DNA of 64,000 nucleotides from Marinicella meishanensis (GCF_019931145.1 NZ_JAIOUV010000010.1:1-64000); one strand, 5' to 3'. Positions 41,840 to 50,436 are shown, counted from the stretch's first letter. A program made the numbers and translations. The notes: generated from the letters alone by a model not told the origin.

Positions 41840-43237
41840 ATGAAAAAACTGCTTTTGGGCTGCTGCTTGCCGGTCCTGGCCTGGGCCCAATGGTCGGATG
41901 ATCCCGCCACCAATTTACTGCTGAGTGACCGCCAGGACGAACAGGTGCAAGCCAAAGTGGTGGCCACCCCGGATGGCGGGGCCTATGTCAGTTGGTTTGA
42001 CAACGCCGATGGGGGATATGATGTTTATTTGCAGCGTTTGGACGTTGATGGCATCGCCCAGTGGCCAGCCAATGGCGTGCTGGTGGCCGACCGCAGTTAC
42101 AGCTCAACCCAAGATTATGGCTTGGCCATTGACAGCCAGGGCCAGGCCCTTCTGGCTTTTCGAGATGACCGCGGTGGCAGCGAACACATCACCGCGCAAA
42201 AGGTGGCCACCGACGGTACCCTGTTGTGGGGCACTACCGGCATTCAAACCAATGTCGGCAGTGGTTTTCTGGCCAACCCTTTGATCACCGGTACCAGCGA
42301 TGGACAAGTGGTGGTGGCCTGGACCCAAGATGCCTCCGTGGTGGTGCAAAAGCTGGACAGTGCTGGCCTGCCACAATGGGGCAACGGCACGGTCATGTCC
42401 GCCGCCGGCACCACCCTGTTCAGCAGTGATTTACAAGCCAGTGATGCCGGCACCGCCATCGTATCGTTGGTGGAATCGGCCAATTTTCAGTCCCCCAAAT
42501 ACCTGTGGGCGCAAAAATTCGCGGCAGCCGACGGCGCTCCTTTGTGGGGCAATGACCCGCTGCGCGTGTTTGATGAAGCAGGCGGCAGTCTGCAATTCGG
42601 CAACTTCCCTGACTTCATCGCCGATGGGGCTGGCGGTGCGGTGTTTTCCTGGTACACCACCGGGCCCAGTTTGGATGTGCGGGTGCAGCGGGTCAACAGC
42701 GCTGGGGTTGAACTTTTCGCCCACAACGGTGTGTCCGCCGCCACCAATGTCAACCAATTGCGGGTGTCACCGGTGACCATTTTTCAGCCCAGCACCGAGT
42801 CCATTTTTACCTTCTGGGTGGAACTCAGTTTGAGCCAAGCCCAATCAGGTATTTATGCGCAAAAACTGGACGTCAACGGACTCAGACAATGGACCGATGA
42901 CGGACTGGAACTGGTGGCCTTGGATGACAACAGCCGCTCTTTCATTCAAGCCGCTCTGATCAATGACCGGGCCATGGTCAGTTGGATCAGCAGCGCCGGT
43001 TTCAACAACGGTGTGATCGCAGGGACCCAAATTGATGCCGATGGCAACTTCACTTGGTCTCCTGCGGTGGTGACCCTCAACAGCAACACCGCCGGTGATG
43101 CGCGCCTGGCCGGGGCCGCTAGCAGCGCCGGATTTGGCCTGTACGCCTGGACCGAAAACACCGATGTCAAAGCACAAAACCTCAACCCCGATGGCACCTT
43201 GGGCACCGATCTGATCTATGCCGATGACTTTGAATGA
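41840..43237 (+). CDS. secreted repeat protein with C-terminal LIYADDFE tail
   Basis: A 465-residue exported protein (signal 'MKKLLLGCCLPVLAWAQW') composed of about seven blade-like repeats such as 'DVYLQRLDVDGIAQWPANG' and 'GIYAQKLDVNGLRQWTDDG', which suggests a beta-propeller. It ends 'GTDLIYADDFE'. Sixty-five bases follow the beta-helix gene, so the two may be co-transcribed. Function unknown. Confidence 0.82.
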   Translation: MKKLLLGCCLPVLAWAQWSDDPATNLLLSDRQDEQVQAKVVATPDGGAYVSWFDNADGGYDVYLQRLDVDGIAQWPANGVLVADRSYSSTQDYGLAIDSQGQALLAFRDDRGGSEHITAQKVATDGTLLWGTTGIQTNVGSGFLANPLITGTSDGQVVVAWTQDASVVVQKLDSAGLPQWGNGTVMSAAGTTLFSSDLQASDAGTAIVSLVESANFQSPKYLWAQKFAAADGAPLWGNDPLRVFDEAGGSLQFGNFPDFIADGAGGAVFSWYTTGPSLDVRVQRVNSAGVELFAHNGVSAATNVNQLRVSPVTIFQPSTESIFTFWVELSLSQAQSGIYAQKLDVNGLRQWTDDGLELVALDDNSRSFIQAALINDRAMVSWISSAGFNNGVIAGTQIDADGNFTWSPAVVTLNSNTAGDARLAGAASSAGFGLYAWTENTDVKAQNLNPDGTLGTDLIYADDFE

Positions 43238-43357
43238 GTCCACCATTGGGGTCTGCATGGCTGTAAACAGCCTGCACAACCACATGCCAAGGCCGGCCAT
43301 CAATGCTAAAATGTGAGCCACTGAATCCATCCCGAACAACACAGGAGATAACAACCC

Positions 43358-43969
43358 ATGCCAACGTCTTTGATTGTGGTTGATGATTTTTTGGACGACC
43401 CCTATCCCCTGCGCCATGCCGCCTTGCAAATGGAGTATCCAGCGAGTCAAAGCAATTTCCCCGGACGCAATTCTGCGCAACAAATCAACATCGAAGGTTT
43501 GCACCATGAGGTGTCACGTTTGGTCGGTGAGCCCCTGTTGCCCATGAGCCACAACCAGGCCCATGGCAATTGCCGCATCTCCCTGGGCAGCGATGTGGGC
43601 AATGCCAAAGTGCATGTGGATGCGTCACATTGGTCCGGCATCCTGTATTTGACTGAACCTGAATTTTGCCGGGGTGGCACCGAATTTTTCCGCCACATCC
43701 CGACCAACACCGAACGCGCGCCGTACAGCGATCAGGAATGCCAGGAAAAATTTGGGGTGGCTTCCGCCCAACAGTGGACCGCCAACATCTTGGACAACGA
43801 CACCAACGATGCCAGCAAATGGGAAATGACCATGCGCGTGCCGATGCGATTCAACCGCTTGATCCTGCTGCGCCCGTGGTTGTGGCACACCGCCGGTGAA
43901 AGCTTCGGCGACAGCTTGGAAAATGGCCGTTTGGTCTACCTGATGTTTTTCCGATCAGCCCACGGCTGA
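43358..43969 (+). CDS. DUF6445 family, 2OG-oxygenase-like protein
   Basis: The 203-residue product has 'VHVDASHWSGILYLTEPE' (His-x-Asp), 'CRGGTEFFRHI' and 'NRLILLRPWLWHTAGESFG', the pattern of a 2-oxoglutarate/Fe(II) oxygenase-like double-stranded beta helix as seen in DUF6445. In Caulobacterales and marine Gammaproteobacteria these genes are often found with tryptophan-halogenase-like genes; here the halogenase is 36 kb away. A GGAGA site precedes the ATG. Confidence 0.8.
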   Translation: MPTSLIVVDDFLDDPYPLRHAALQMEYPASQSNFPGRNSAQQINIEGLHHEVSRLVGEPLLPMSHNQAHGNCRISLGSDVGNAKVHVDASHWSGILYLTEPEFCRGGTEFFRHIPTNTERAPYSDQECQEKFGVASAQQWTANILDNDTNDASKWEMTMRVPMRFNRLILLRPWLWHTAGESFGDSLENGRLVYLMFFRSAHG

Positions 43970-43979
43970 ATGTGCATGA

Positions 43980-44003
43980 GGCGCGTTCGACTGGCGCGTT
44001 CGA
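43980..44003. repeat. 11-bp direct repeat
   Basis: GGCGCGTTCGA occurs at 43980-43990 and again at 43993-44003, between the convergent DUF6445 gene and the small gene at 44004. Its role is unknown. Confidence 0.5.
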
Positions 44004-44228
44004 TCAATTCAAACTGAGGATGATTTCGATCTCGCGGATGCTGACTTTTTTCATCAACAATTGATCTTCAATCGACAATCGGTTCATCGACAACTGCAAC
44101 TGCTCATGAATTTTGCGGGCCACATCGGTGGTCGGCGCATAATACAAACCGGGGTTGTCTTGCATCACCTGTTCCAGCAAAGTGTCGATGATTTTTTGTT
44201 TTTCGATTGAGTTGAGTTTTTCTGACAT
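44004..44228 (-). CDS. unknown 74-aa helical protein
   Basis: A small soluble helical protein ('EKQKIIDTLLEQVMQDNPG', 'IEDQLLMKKVSIREIEIIL') that I cannot assign. It stands alone between convergent and divergent neighbours. Codon use is core-like. Confidence 0.6.
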   Translation of the reverse strand: MSEKLNSIEKQKIIDTLLEQVMQDNPGLYYAPTTDVARKIHEQLQLSMNRLSIEDQLLMKKVSIREIEIILSLN

Positions 44229-44427
44229 GGTGGTTTGGCCCTGGTGTTGTGGTTAGCAGCGAACATGGCATCAGCTTGGCGCTGACCGGCCATGGTGTAC
44301 ATTGTGCCTGAGTCGCCGTGAATGCACCGACCAGATGGCCCAGGTGATCCATAAAAAGGCGGCTGCGACGCCATTTTATGCCAAAGTGTGCGAGAATCAG
44401 AAGCATTTCAACAGCCTAAATCAAAAC

Positions 44428-45261
44428 ATGAAGAATCCTTTTGACTACCGCCACAAAACCGTGGTCGTGATCGGTGGCACCAGTGGCATCAATCGCGGCA
44501 TCGCCGAGAATTTCGCTGAACAAGGGGCCCGGGTGGCAGTCGCCAGCCGTTCTGCAGACAAAGTCAATGACACGGTGGCCGCACTCAAGGCACTGGGGGC
44601 CAAGGCCATGGGCTTTTGTGCCGATGTGCGTGATTTGGCAGCAGTGAGCGCTGGTTTGGCCTCGGTGGCTGAGGCTTTTGGACCATTTGATGTGTTGGTT
44701 TCAGGCGCTGCTGGCAACTTCCCTGCCACGGTCAATGGCATGTCCGCCAATGCCTTTCGCAGCGTCATAGAAATCGACCTGTTGGGCACCATGCACGTGA
44801 TGAAGGCCTGTTTTCCGCACCTGAATAAACCCGGCGCCAGCGTCATCAACATCTCGGCCCCACAGGCCTATTTACCGATGGAAGCCCAAGCCCACGTCTG
44901 CTCGGCCAAAGCCGGGGTCGACATGATCACCCGCACCTTGGCGCTGGAATGGGGCCGCGAAGGCGTGCGGGTCAACTCGGTGGTGCCAGGACCGATTGAT
45001 GGCACCGAAGGCATGGCCCGTTTGGCGCCGAGTGAAGCGATCAAACAACGGGTGGTCCAATCCGTGCCATTGGGTCGCCTGGGCCGCACCGCAGACGTCG
45101 GTCACGCCTGTTTGTTCTTGGGCTCTGAATTCAGCGATTACATCAGTGGTACGGTGTTGCCCGTGGACGGCGGCTGGTCACAAGCCGGTTGTGGCGAAAT
45201 GGGTTCATTCCTGGGTCAGTATGCCCGTTCAGTGGAACAACAAAAACAACCCAACGATTGA
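44428..45261 (+). CDS. SDR oxidoreductase, 2,4-dienoyl-CoA reductase-like
   Basis: A 277-residue short-chain dehydrogenase with the cofactor motif 'GGTSGINRGIAENFAEQG' and 'SRSADKV', a basic residue pattern that favours NADPH. The usual YxxxK is replaced by 'HVCSAKAGVDMITRTLALEWG' with no Tyr, as in 2,4-dienoyl-CoA reductases of the DECR type, and 'VNSVVPGPIDGTEGMARL' also fits that group. It would help degrade unsaturated fatty acids. The start at 44428 was chosen over 44302 because the fold begins there. Confidence 0.85.
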   Translation: MKNPFDYRHKTVVVIGGTSGINRGIAENFAEQGARVAVASRSADKVNDTVAALKALGAKAMGFCADVRDLAAVSAGLASVAEAFGPFDVLVSGAAGNFPATVNGMSANAFRSVIEIDLLGTMHVMKACFPHLNKPGASVINISAPQAYLPMEAQAHVCSAKAGVDMITRTLALEWGREGVRVNSVVPGPIDGTEGMARLAPSEAIKQRVVQSVPLGRLGRTADVGHACLFLGSEFSDYISGTVLPVDGGWSQAGCGEMGSFLGQYARSVEQQKQPND

Positions 45262-45297
45262 GCCAGAGCGGTCGTTGAACCATGGCCCAGCCTGGGC

Positions 45298-45930
45298 TCA
45301 CAAAGGCTTGCGTTGAGCCAATGGCGCCTGTGCAATCGCCTCCCCTTGGACCCGATCCAGGTGCCCAATGGCCTTGAGGAATTCGTTGTGGGCGGGTTTG
45401 TGTTCCAGATAATCCAATAAGCGGTAAATGTTGATTGGCTGCTGCCGCAGCAATGCTTTGACCCGTTCCAGGGCCTCGTCAAAGGGGTGGTGGTCGATGA
45501 TTTGACAAGCGGTTTGGGTCGGCGTCAGCACCAGGTAATCGTGCGCTTGTCGTTTGAGGTATCGGGCCACATCGAATGGCGAGGCACCCAAGGCCTGAAA
45601 CTTGGGAAACACAAACCGCACTTGGGTTGTTGGATCCACCACCACCGAACCACTGACTTGCTGCAAGCCCAACCCGCGCAAGGCCGTGATCGCCCGGCGC
45701 CGCATGGGGACGGTCAACATGTCCAAATCAGAGCGGTCATATGTGAGGTCATCAAACACCGACAACAACCGCAACTCCGGATCCGCCAAGCACAAATAAG
45801 GGTCCTGATGCAAGACCAATAACCGCGCATCAAGCGCCGCCACGGCAGCAGCCTGCGCTGCTGCCGACAAGGGTTGATGGCCGATTGATCGCCGGCCACC
45901 ACCCCATAATTGGCGCCACCATCCCATCAA
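45298..45930 (-). CDS. unknown 210-aa protein
   Basis: A soluble protein that I do not recognise. 'VFDDLTYDRSDLDMLTVPMRRRAI' with clustered Asp residues recalls a nucleotidyltransferase-like fold, but the diagnostic GS motif is missing. The last third is helical. It converges with the SDR gene. Confidence 0.65.
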   Translation of the reverse strand: MMGWWRQLWGGGRRSIGHQPLSAAAQAAAVAALDARLLVLHQDPYLCLADPELRLLSVFDDLTYDRSDLDMLTVPMRRRAITALRGLGLQQVSGSVVVDPTTQVRFVFPKFQALGASPFDVARYLKRQAHDYLVLTPTQTACQIIDHHPFDEALERVKALLRQQPINIYRLLDYLEHKPAHNEFLKAIGHLDRVQGEAIAQAPLAQRKPL

Positions 45931-46195
45931 GCCACTCCATTGAGTTGGCTGGACAAGGATGGCATGGGGCTGTTGCTCAAGGCTGTTGTTGCATCATTGG
46001 TCATGAACACCCCATTATAAATCAACGGCCACAACGTAAAGTGAAACAGGCAACTGGCTTGACGCCGAGCCAGCGCCACTGACCGCACACATGGCGCCAC
46101 CCAAGTACCGGCATTCGCTACCAAAATTGAAGAAAGTGCGTTTGCCTGGCTCGAATCATACAATGGTCGCCGTCAATCGTTATCAGAGCAAAACC

Positions 46196-46612
46196 ATGAA
46201 ACCTGTGCTGAAAATTTCCCTGCTGTGCTGGACCGCCTTCATGCTCCCCAGACTGGTCTATCACAGCGCCATGACCGGGGTGGTGGGGCATTGTGACCCC
46301 AAATTCGGCTGTCTGGGAACCTGGCAAATTGAACTGTTGATCGCGGCCACTTTCGGTCTGCTCAGCCTCTTGAGCCTGCTGCCCAGCCTGTTGCAATTCA
46401 AACCATCCACCGGCAACCGCTACTTGCTCAGCGCCAGCCTGCTGTTGTCAGTCACCTATGGCTGGTTTCTGACCACCTCCTGGTTCGATTCAAGCCTGCA
46501 CATGGTCATCGCCTGGTTGATCTACGCCTGGCTGGTTTACGCCCTGGCTTGTGGTATTTCAAGACAGACTCGTTGGAACAATTTCACAGTCCCAGGAAAT
46601 GACAGACACTGA
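46196..46612 (+). CDS. membrane protein with four helices, unknown function
   Basis: From ATG 46196 the product has 138 residues with membrane helices at about 6-23, 47-67, 78-95 and 104-122 and a Cys pair in the first periplasmic loop ('GHCDPKFGCLG'). Upstream in-frame starts at 46091 and 46163 are possible. No family recognised. Confidence 0.6.
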   Translation: MKPVLKISLLCWTAFMLPRLVYHSAMTGVVGHCDPKFGCLGTWQIELLIAATFGLLSLLSLLPSLLQFKPSTGNRYLLSASLLLSVTYGWFLTTSWFDSSLHMVIAWLIYAWLVYALACGISRQTRWNNFTVPGNDRH

Positions 46613-46711
46613 ATGATGCATCAGAACGACTTCAGCCCCATTCTGAATCGTTCATGGAACAGGAAAAGAATCTTTATACCGGAATCACAATCAAATCACA
46701 GAACAAGCCAA

Positions 46712-46942
46712 ATGAATCAAATCACAAAAAATAAGTTGCTGAAATTACTGCTGAAAACCATGCTTATCATTGCTGGTATGGTAATCGCATTTTTTATCCT
46801 GTTGGAACTCTACGGTGGTGAGGGTTTTGCTGGTCTGGGCCTGTTCTACTTGTTCAGTATTGTGCTGATCATCTATCTGGTTTTCATCCTGATTCGGCTG
46901 ATTAAAATTCTGTCAGAAAGTAAAAACTTTAAAGAATTTTAA
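46712..46942 (+). CDS. small two-TM membrane protein
   Basis: A 76-residue product with two membrane helices ('TMLIIAGMVIAFFILLELYG' and 'LGLFYLFSIVLIIYLVFILI') and charged ends. The start at 46712 is preferred to the frame's first ATG at 46613, which adds a Ser/Arg-rich unfolded stretch. Composition becomes A/T-rich here. The 169 bases after it up to the att site show nothing else I can support. Confidence 0.5.
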   Translation: MNQITKNKLLKLLLKTMLIIAGMVIAFFILLELYGGEGFAGLGLFYLFSIVLIIYLVFILIRLIKILSESKNFKEF

Positions 46943-47111
46943 GCGAAATGGTTCAATCTTTGTCTGGAATGCCATATTCAAATAAACCGCCCCCCTTGAT
47001 CAGAGACTGACACTCCAGAGAAACGGCAAACTTCAGCGAGCAAACCGCAACACAGATTCAGCCCTGCCAGATCAATGCACAAAACGATTGATGAAACTGC
47101 AATATGGATAT

Positions 47112-47135
47112 ACAAATGGTGCCGGAGGCGGAATC
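47112..47135. repeat. left attachment site, duplicated tRNA-Phe 3' end
   Basis: This 24-base stretch matches the tRNA-Phe 3' end and its flank at 53768-53792 except for one missing C (GGTGCCGGAGG against GGTGCCCGGAGG). It is the displaced end of the tRNA left by site-specific integration and marks the far boundary of the element. Confidence 0.85.
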
Positions 47136-47190
47136 ACATAGAGACATAAAGCATTGATTAGAAACATTTTATCTGAACTTCATGAAATTA

Positions 47191-47209
47191 TACCCCCTTA
47201 TATACCCCC
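47191..47209 (+). promoter_or_regulatory. putative integrase arm sites, left end
   Basis: TACCCCC occurs twice (47191-47197 and 47203-47209), 12 bases apart, about 56-74 bases inside the left att site. The same heptamer occurs near the right att site, as expected for arm-type sites of a tyrosine integrase. Confidence 0.45.
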
Positions 47210-47456
47210 AATATTTTCTATACTGACTCAGAAAATATCGTTTTCCTTATTGTGGGAATGTAATTAAATAGCTGCCGCTTCGTTAGCCCAAGTAAGCATT
47301 GAAACACTTTTAACAACCCCCGTGGGGGGGCAGTCATTAAATAAATAGGCCATTATTGCAACAAAGTATGATTGGCTAGTACCTATCACATGGTAAATGC
47401 AACATCCGGTTTTTATCAATACAATGAAGGGGATCAAAAGCTAAAAATCATCAAGT

Positions 47457-47654
47457 ATGAAAAGCATTGGCATAATATTTGTTCTCTTGGGTGTGATGTC
47501 TCCTACAACATTACTTGCGGCTGAAGCAAATCCCATTTTTGTTGTGCTTAGTGTTGTCTTGGCACCGGTCATTATTATCTGCCTAATTTGCTTTGGGATA
47601 ATATACGCTGGAAAAAGTTTCTCAAACAAAAAATCTAACAGAAATGATGAGTGA
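47457..47654 (+). CDS. small membrane protein in element
   Basis: A 65-residue protein with a signal-peptide-like first helix ('IGIIFVLLGVMSPTTLLAAE') and a second helix ('FVVLSVVLAPVIIICLICFG'), then a charged tail. GGGGA lies in the upstream region. No family recognised. Confidence 0.5.
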   Translation: MKSIGIIFVLLGVMSPTTLLAAEANPIFVVLSVVLAPVIIICLICFGIIYAGKSFSNKKSNRNDE

Positions 47655-47751
47655 TTTTGCTCAATGATCCCAACTCTACTAGTTTAAATGTGTGAGTAGC
47701 TTCACCACATTGGATTCTTGATGTTATGACTTGATGGTTTTTATGGGTAAG

Positions 47752-47818
47752 GAAACCCTCTTTTTTATAGTGTCAGAAATTCACACTATGAGAAAAAAAG
47801 TTCAACTTTACCTGTACC
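47752..47818 (+). repeat. three outlying units of the 23-24-bp repeat
   Basis: Units beginning GAAACCCTCTTTTTTATAG (47752), GAAATTCACACTATG (47776) and GAAAAAAAGTTC (47792) match the repeat array after the next gene. They lie just upstream of the 131-aa gene, so the gene is flanked by the same repeat on both sides. Confidence 0.55.
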
Positions 47819-47826
47819 TCTAATGA

Positions 47827-47839
47827 TAGCATCATGCTA
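47827..47839 (+). promoter_or_regulatory. short palindrome upstream of 131-aa gene
   Basis: TAGCAT-C-ATGCTA is a perfect 13-base palindrome 29 bases before the ATG at 47868. It may be an operator. Confidence 0.35.
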
Positions 47840-47867
47840 AATAATACATTTCTAATGGAGCAATAAA

Positions 47868-48263
47868 ATGGAAATTATTTCAAAACCATTTGGCAATGAA
47901 TACAAATGGGCAAGCTATAGTTCAGTTACAGAATTTTCATATGGACAAAGCGGCCTCAGAATTGTAGCTTCCGGGCCAATTGATGATGATTCATACATCG
48001 AAATTTATTTTCCAGGCGCATATGCATTTCAATATCTCAATGAAAACGACTGTCTGTCATATTGGGCTGGCAATAACTTCAAGACCAATCACATCATTTA
48101 TCAAATCGAATCAGGTGGATGGCGCGATCGAGTCAAAAATCATTACATGCATATACTCAATACAGACCAATCAAATCAATCTGAATGGCTGATTGCAACA
48201 TGTGAAGATTGTATTGGTGTTATTTCATCAAGCCCTCCAATGGTTAGGGAGTTTCTTGAATAG
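47868..48263 (+). CDS. unknown 131-aa protein flanked by repeats
   Basis: A soluble beta-rich protein with 'YGQSGLRIVASGPIDDDSYIEIYFPG', 'CLSYWAGN' and a C-terminal 'WLIATCEDCIGVI' containing a CxxC. A GGAG site precedes the ATG. I cannot assign a family; size and fold pattern resemble immunity proteins. The repeat array begins four bases after its stop. Confidence 0.65.
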   Translation: MEIISKPFGNEYKWASYSSVTEFSYGQSGLRIVASGPIDDDSYIEIYFPGAYAFQYLNENDCLSYWAGNNFKTNHIIYQIESGGWRDRVKNHYMHILNTDQSNQSEWLIATCEDCIGVISSSPPMVREFLE

Positions 48264-48267
48264 AGTC

Positions 48268-48647
48268 GAAAATGGCTTTTTTTAAGGACTGAAAAAACAA
48301 TTTTTCAAGCGCGCCGGAAAACCCTTTTTTATAGTGCAAGAAAATTATTCCTAACGTACTGAAAAATTATTTCCTTAGTACACAGCAATTTACCCTTTTA
48401 CAGTGCCGAAAAATTCAATTATAAACGTATGGAGAAACCCCTTTTTATAGTGTGAAGAAATTCAATTTGCCTTGATGTTCAAACACTATTTTTATGGTGT
48501 CGGAAAACCCTTTTACAGTGTTACGAAATTTAAGCTACTTAACGTACCCAAAAATTCAATTTCCCAACGTGGCCGGAAATGGGCTTTTTTAGGGTGCTTG
48601 AAAATTATCGGTCTAAAGCAGTGGAAAACCCCTTTTTTAGTCAAATC
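48268..48647 (+). repeat. 16-unit degenerate tandem repeat of 23-24 bp
   Basis: Units start with GAAA or a close variant at 48268, 48291, 48317, 48340, 48361, 48385, 48408, 48434, 48457, 48481, 48503, 48525, 48550, 48576, 48600 and 48624 (mean spacing 23.7). Two unit types are interspersed: A (GAAAACCCTTTTTTATAGTG) and B (GAAAATTCAATTnnnnAACGTA). No open frame spans it. It fills most of the 490-base gap before the Panacea gene. It is not a CRISPR array because there are no unique spacers. Confidence 0.8.
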
Positions 48648-48753
48648 ACTCAATCAACCACAAATTGTTACTTTCATATAAAAAACCTGAACAAAACACA
48701 AAATAATTGGTCTTAGAGTTGTTTTTTTTTGGACAGATTATTATTATCTGGTT

Positions 48754-49281
48754 ATGAGCGCTTTCAAGTATTTCAAATTGAGAAAACCAAATATTGACAA
48801 AATTTTTGAGGCATTTTCCTATGTGACAGAACAAATGCCTGCGAAGAAGAAAAATACTTACAATATTCTGAAAGTTTTTTATCTCGCCGATAAGTTGCAC
48901 ATGGAACGTTACGGAAGGTTTATTTTTAACGATGTATATGCAGCTATGAAAAAAGGCCCAGTGCCTTCAAAAACATATAACTTTTGGTGTGACATCAGAG
49001 ACGGGAAACCTTTGTCTGTTTCAAAATCACCAAAAATCACAATAGTTAATAACTATGCCAAGCAAATAGAAAAGCCAGATTTAAAAGTGTTTAGTAAATC
49101 AGACTTAAGCTGCATAGACGAAGTTATTGAGATTAGTAAAAAATCGGACTTAGGCGCACTTAGTCATGATGAAGCATGGAAGAATGCTGAAGTTAATCAG
49201 TTAATGGATATGAAAGAAGTAATTAAAACCCTCGAGGATGGTGACTTGTTATTAGACTTGCACAAGAATATCTATGCTTAA
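48754..49281 (+). CDS. Panacea (DUF4065, SocA-like) domain protein
   Basis: The 175-residue protein has the Panacea/DUF4065 core: 'KNTYNILKVFYLADKLHMERYGRF', 'AMKKGPVPSKTYNF' and a helical C-terminus with 'LSHDEAWKNAE'. Panacea domains act as antitoxins or toxin-neutralising partners in varied toxin-antitoxin pairs and in SocAB. The next gene is the likely partner. Strongly A/T-rich. Confidence 0.88.
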   Translation: MSAFKYFKLRKPNIDKIFEAFSYVTEQMPAKKKNTYNILKVFYLADKLHMERYGRFIFNDVYAAMKKGPVPSKTYNFWCDIRDGKPLSVSKSPKITIVNNYAKQIEKPDLKVFSKSDLSCIDEVIEISKKSDLGALSHDEAWKNAEVNQLMDMKEVIKTLEDGDLLLDLHKNIYA

Positions 49282-49327
49282 ACTAAGGGCTAACACTTAA
49301 TATTGAATTGATACAAGCAAGGAAGCT

Positions 49328-49788
49328 ATGGGTTCAGATGATGTTAAAAAGCTTTTTCAATTAGCATCAAATAACCTTAAGGTTGGAAGCGTTTTATTTC
49401 TTCAATGTGATTTCATAGATCCCCCCAAAAAAAATTCATTGTGATTGTTTCAACCAGCCCTCGGTTGCTTGCATTTTTTATCAATTCAAGAATTCATGCA
49501 GTTTGGGAAAGAAAAAACCTTGAACATTTGCATGTGGAAATTTCACACAAAACACATACTTTTCTAAGACATGATTCATTCATAAAATGTGTAGAAACAA
49601 TTCAAACACTAGATTTAGAAGAGATTAAAGAACTTGTGATAAATAACTATAGCAAGATGCATAAAGGATGGCTGACTAAAGAATGTCTTAGTAGGGTATT
49701 ATTTGCAGTTGAAAATAATGAAATGCTGTCACAATACGAAATTGAAGAAATTTCTCATTCAGTACAAAACAGATTAAATGAAATGTAA
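49328..49788 (+). CDS. Panacea-linked partner gene with -1 frameshift at C6-A8 run
   Basis: An ATG with an AAGGAAG site opens 'MGSDDVKKLFQLASNNLKVG' and 'VLFLQCDFIDPPKK', and then stops at TGA 49440. The rest continues in the -1 frame as 'FIVIVSTSPRLLAFFINSR' through 'THTFLRHDSFIKC' to a stop at 49788. Joined across the run the product (~153 residues) matches a family of small proteins with 'DPPKxKFxVxVS' and 'HDSxIxC' that often accompany DUF4065 genes and are likely toxins. The join lies at CCCCCCAAAAAAAA (49421-49435 region). It is either an inactivating mutation, a phase-variable tract, a programmed -1 site or a sequencing error. Confidence 0.7.
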
Positions 49789-50037
49789 CATCTGGCTTCC
49801 CCAAAGAACCATGCTCAAATAGGCGGCTCTTTGGGGTACTGTAGGATTTAAACTTATGATGGTAGTATCCAGCACCTACGCGCCACGCTGGAAAAGTTTT
49901 TACACACACTTTTATATATCTTTTCTTTTCCCATCTAATGTGTTCTTATCTACTCAGTATGCCAACCACAAACAAGCATAAAAAAAGCATTGTTTAACAG
50001 GCGTTTGCAGAAAAAAGCATTCATCAATCATTGCAAA

Positions 50038-50436
50038 CTATAGCGGCGCAAGGCTGACAATCTTTGATACCTGTAATGGCTTGGGTATTTCGTTTTGTTC
50101 AAAGTCATGCGTTCCTGGTTTTACTTTTGCGTTTAATACCACACCCTCAAGTTTTGACAGTGTAAAACGGTCCATTCTTGAGCAATCATGATCGGGAAAC
50201 ACCGAAAGCCAGAACTTGGGGAACTGCTGTTTTTTGGTGACAGAAAATCCGCCTTTGTTGTTAAACCGTTTGATTGGAAAATATTTGGTTAAAACCGCGT
50301 TTTCGTGTTCGGTCAATTCTGCCAGTGTGAACTGTAGAACCAACGTGGGGCGGCCAAACTTGGTTTCAAACCGGTGGCCAAAATAGACCACCGGATAAGT
50401 GCCCGGTTTGATGTAAGGCTCATAATCGTACTTCAT
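50038..50436 (-). CDS. unknown element protein (132 aa)
   Basis: A soluble protein starting 'MKYDYEPYIKPGTYPVVYFGH', with an alternating beta pattern and 'RPTLVLQFTLAE'. It resembles small OB-like proteins of integrative elements but I cannot place it firmly. It overlaps the gene at 50433 by four bases. Confidence 0.65.
   Translation of the reverse strand: MKYDYEPYIKPGTYPVVYFGHRFETKFGRPTLVLQFTLAELTEHENAVLTKYFPIKRFNNKGGFSVTKKQQFPKFWLSVFPDHDCSRMDRFTLSKLEGVVLNAKVKPGTHDFEQNEIPKPLQVSKIVSLAPL

Noticed and set aside
47317..47330. CCCCC-GT-GGGGGGG as a terminator
   Set aside because: The loop would be too small and no T run follows; probably a chance homopolymer pairing.
48268..48647. CRISPR array
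   Set aside because: Units are degenerate and contiguous, with no unique spacers of constant length, and no cas gene is near.
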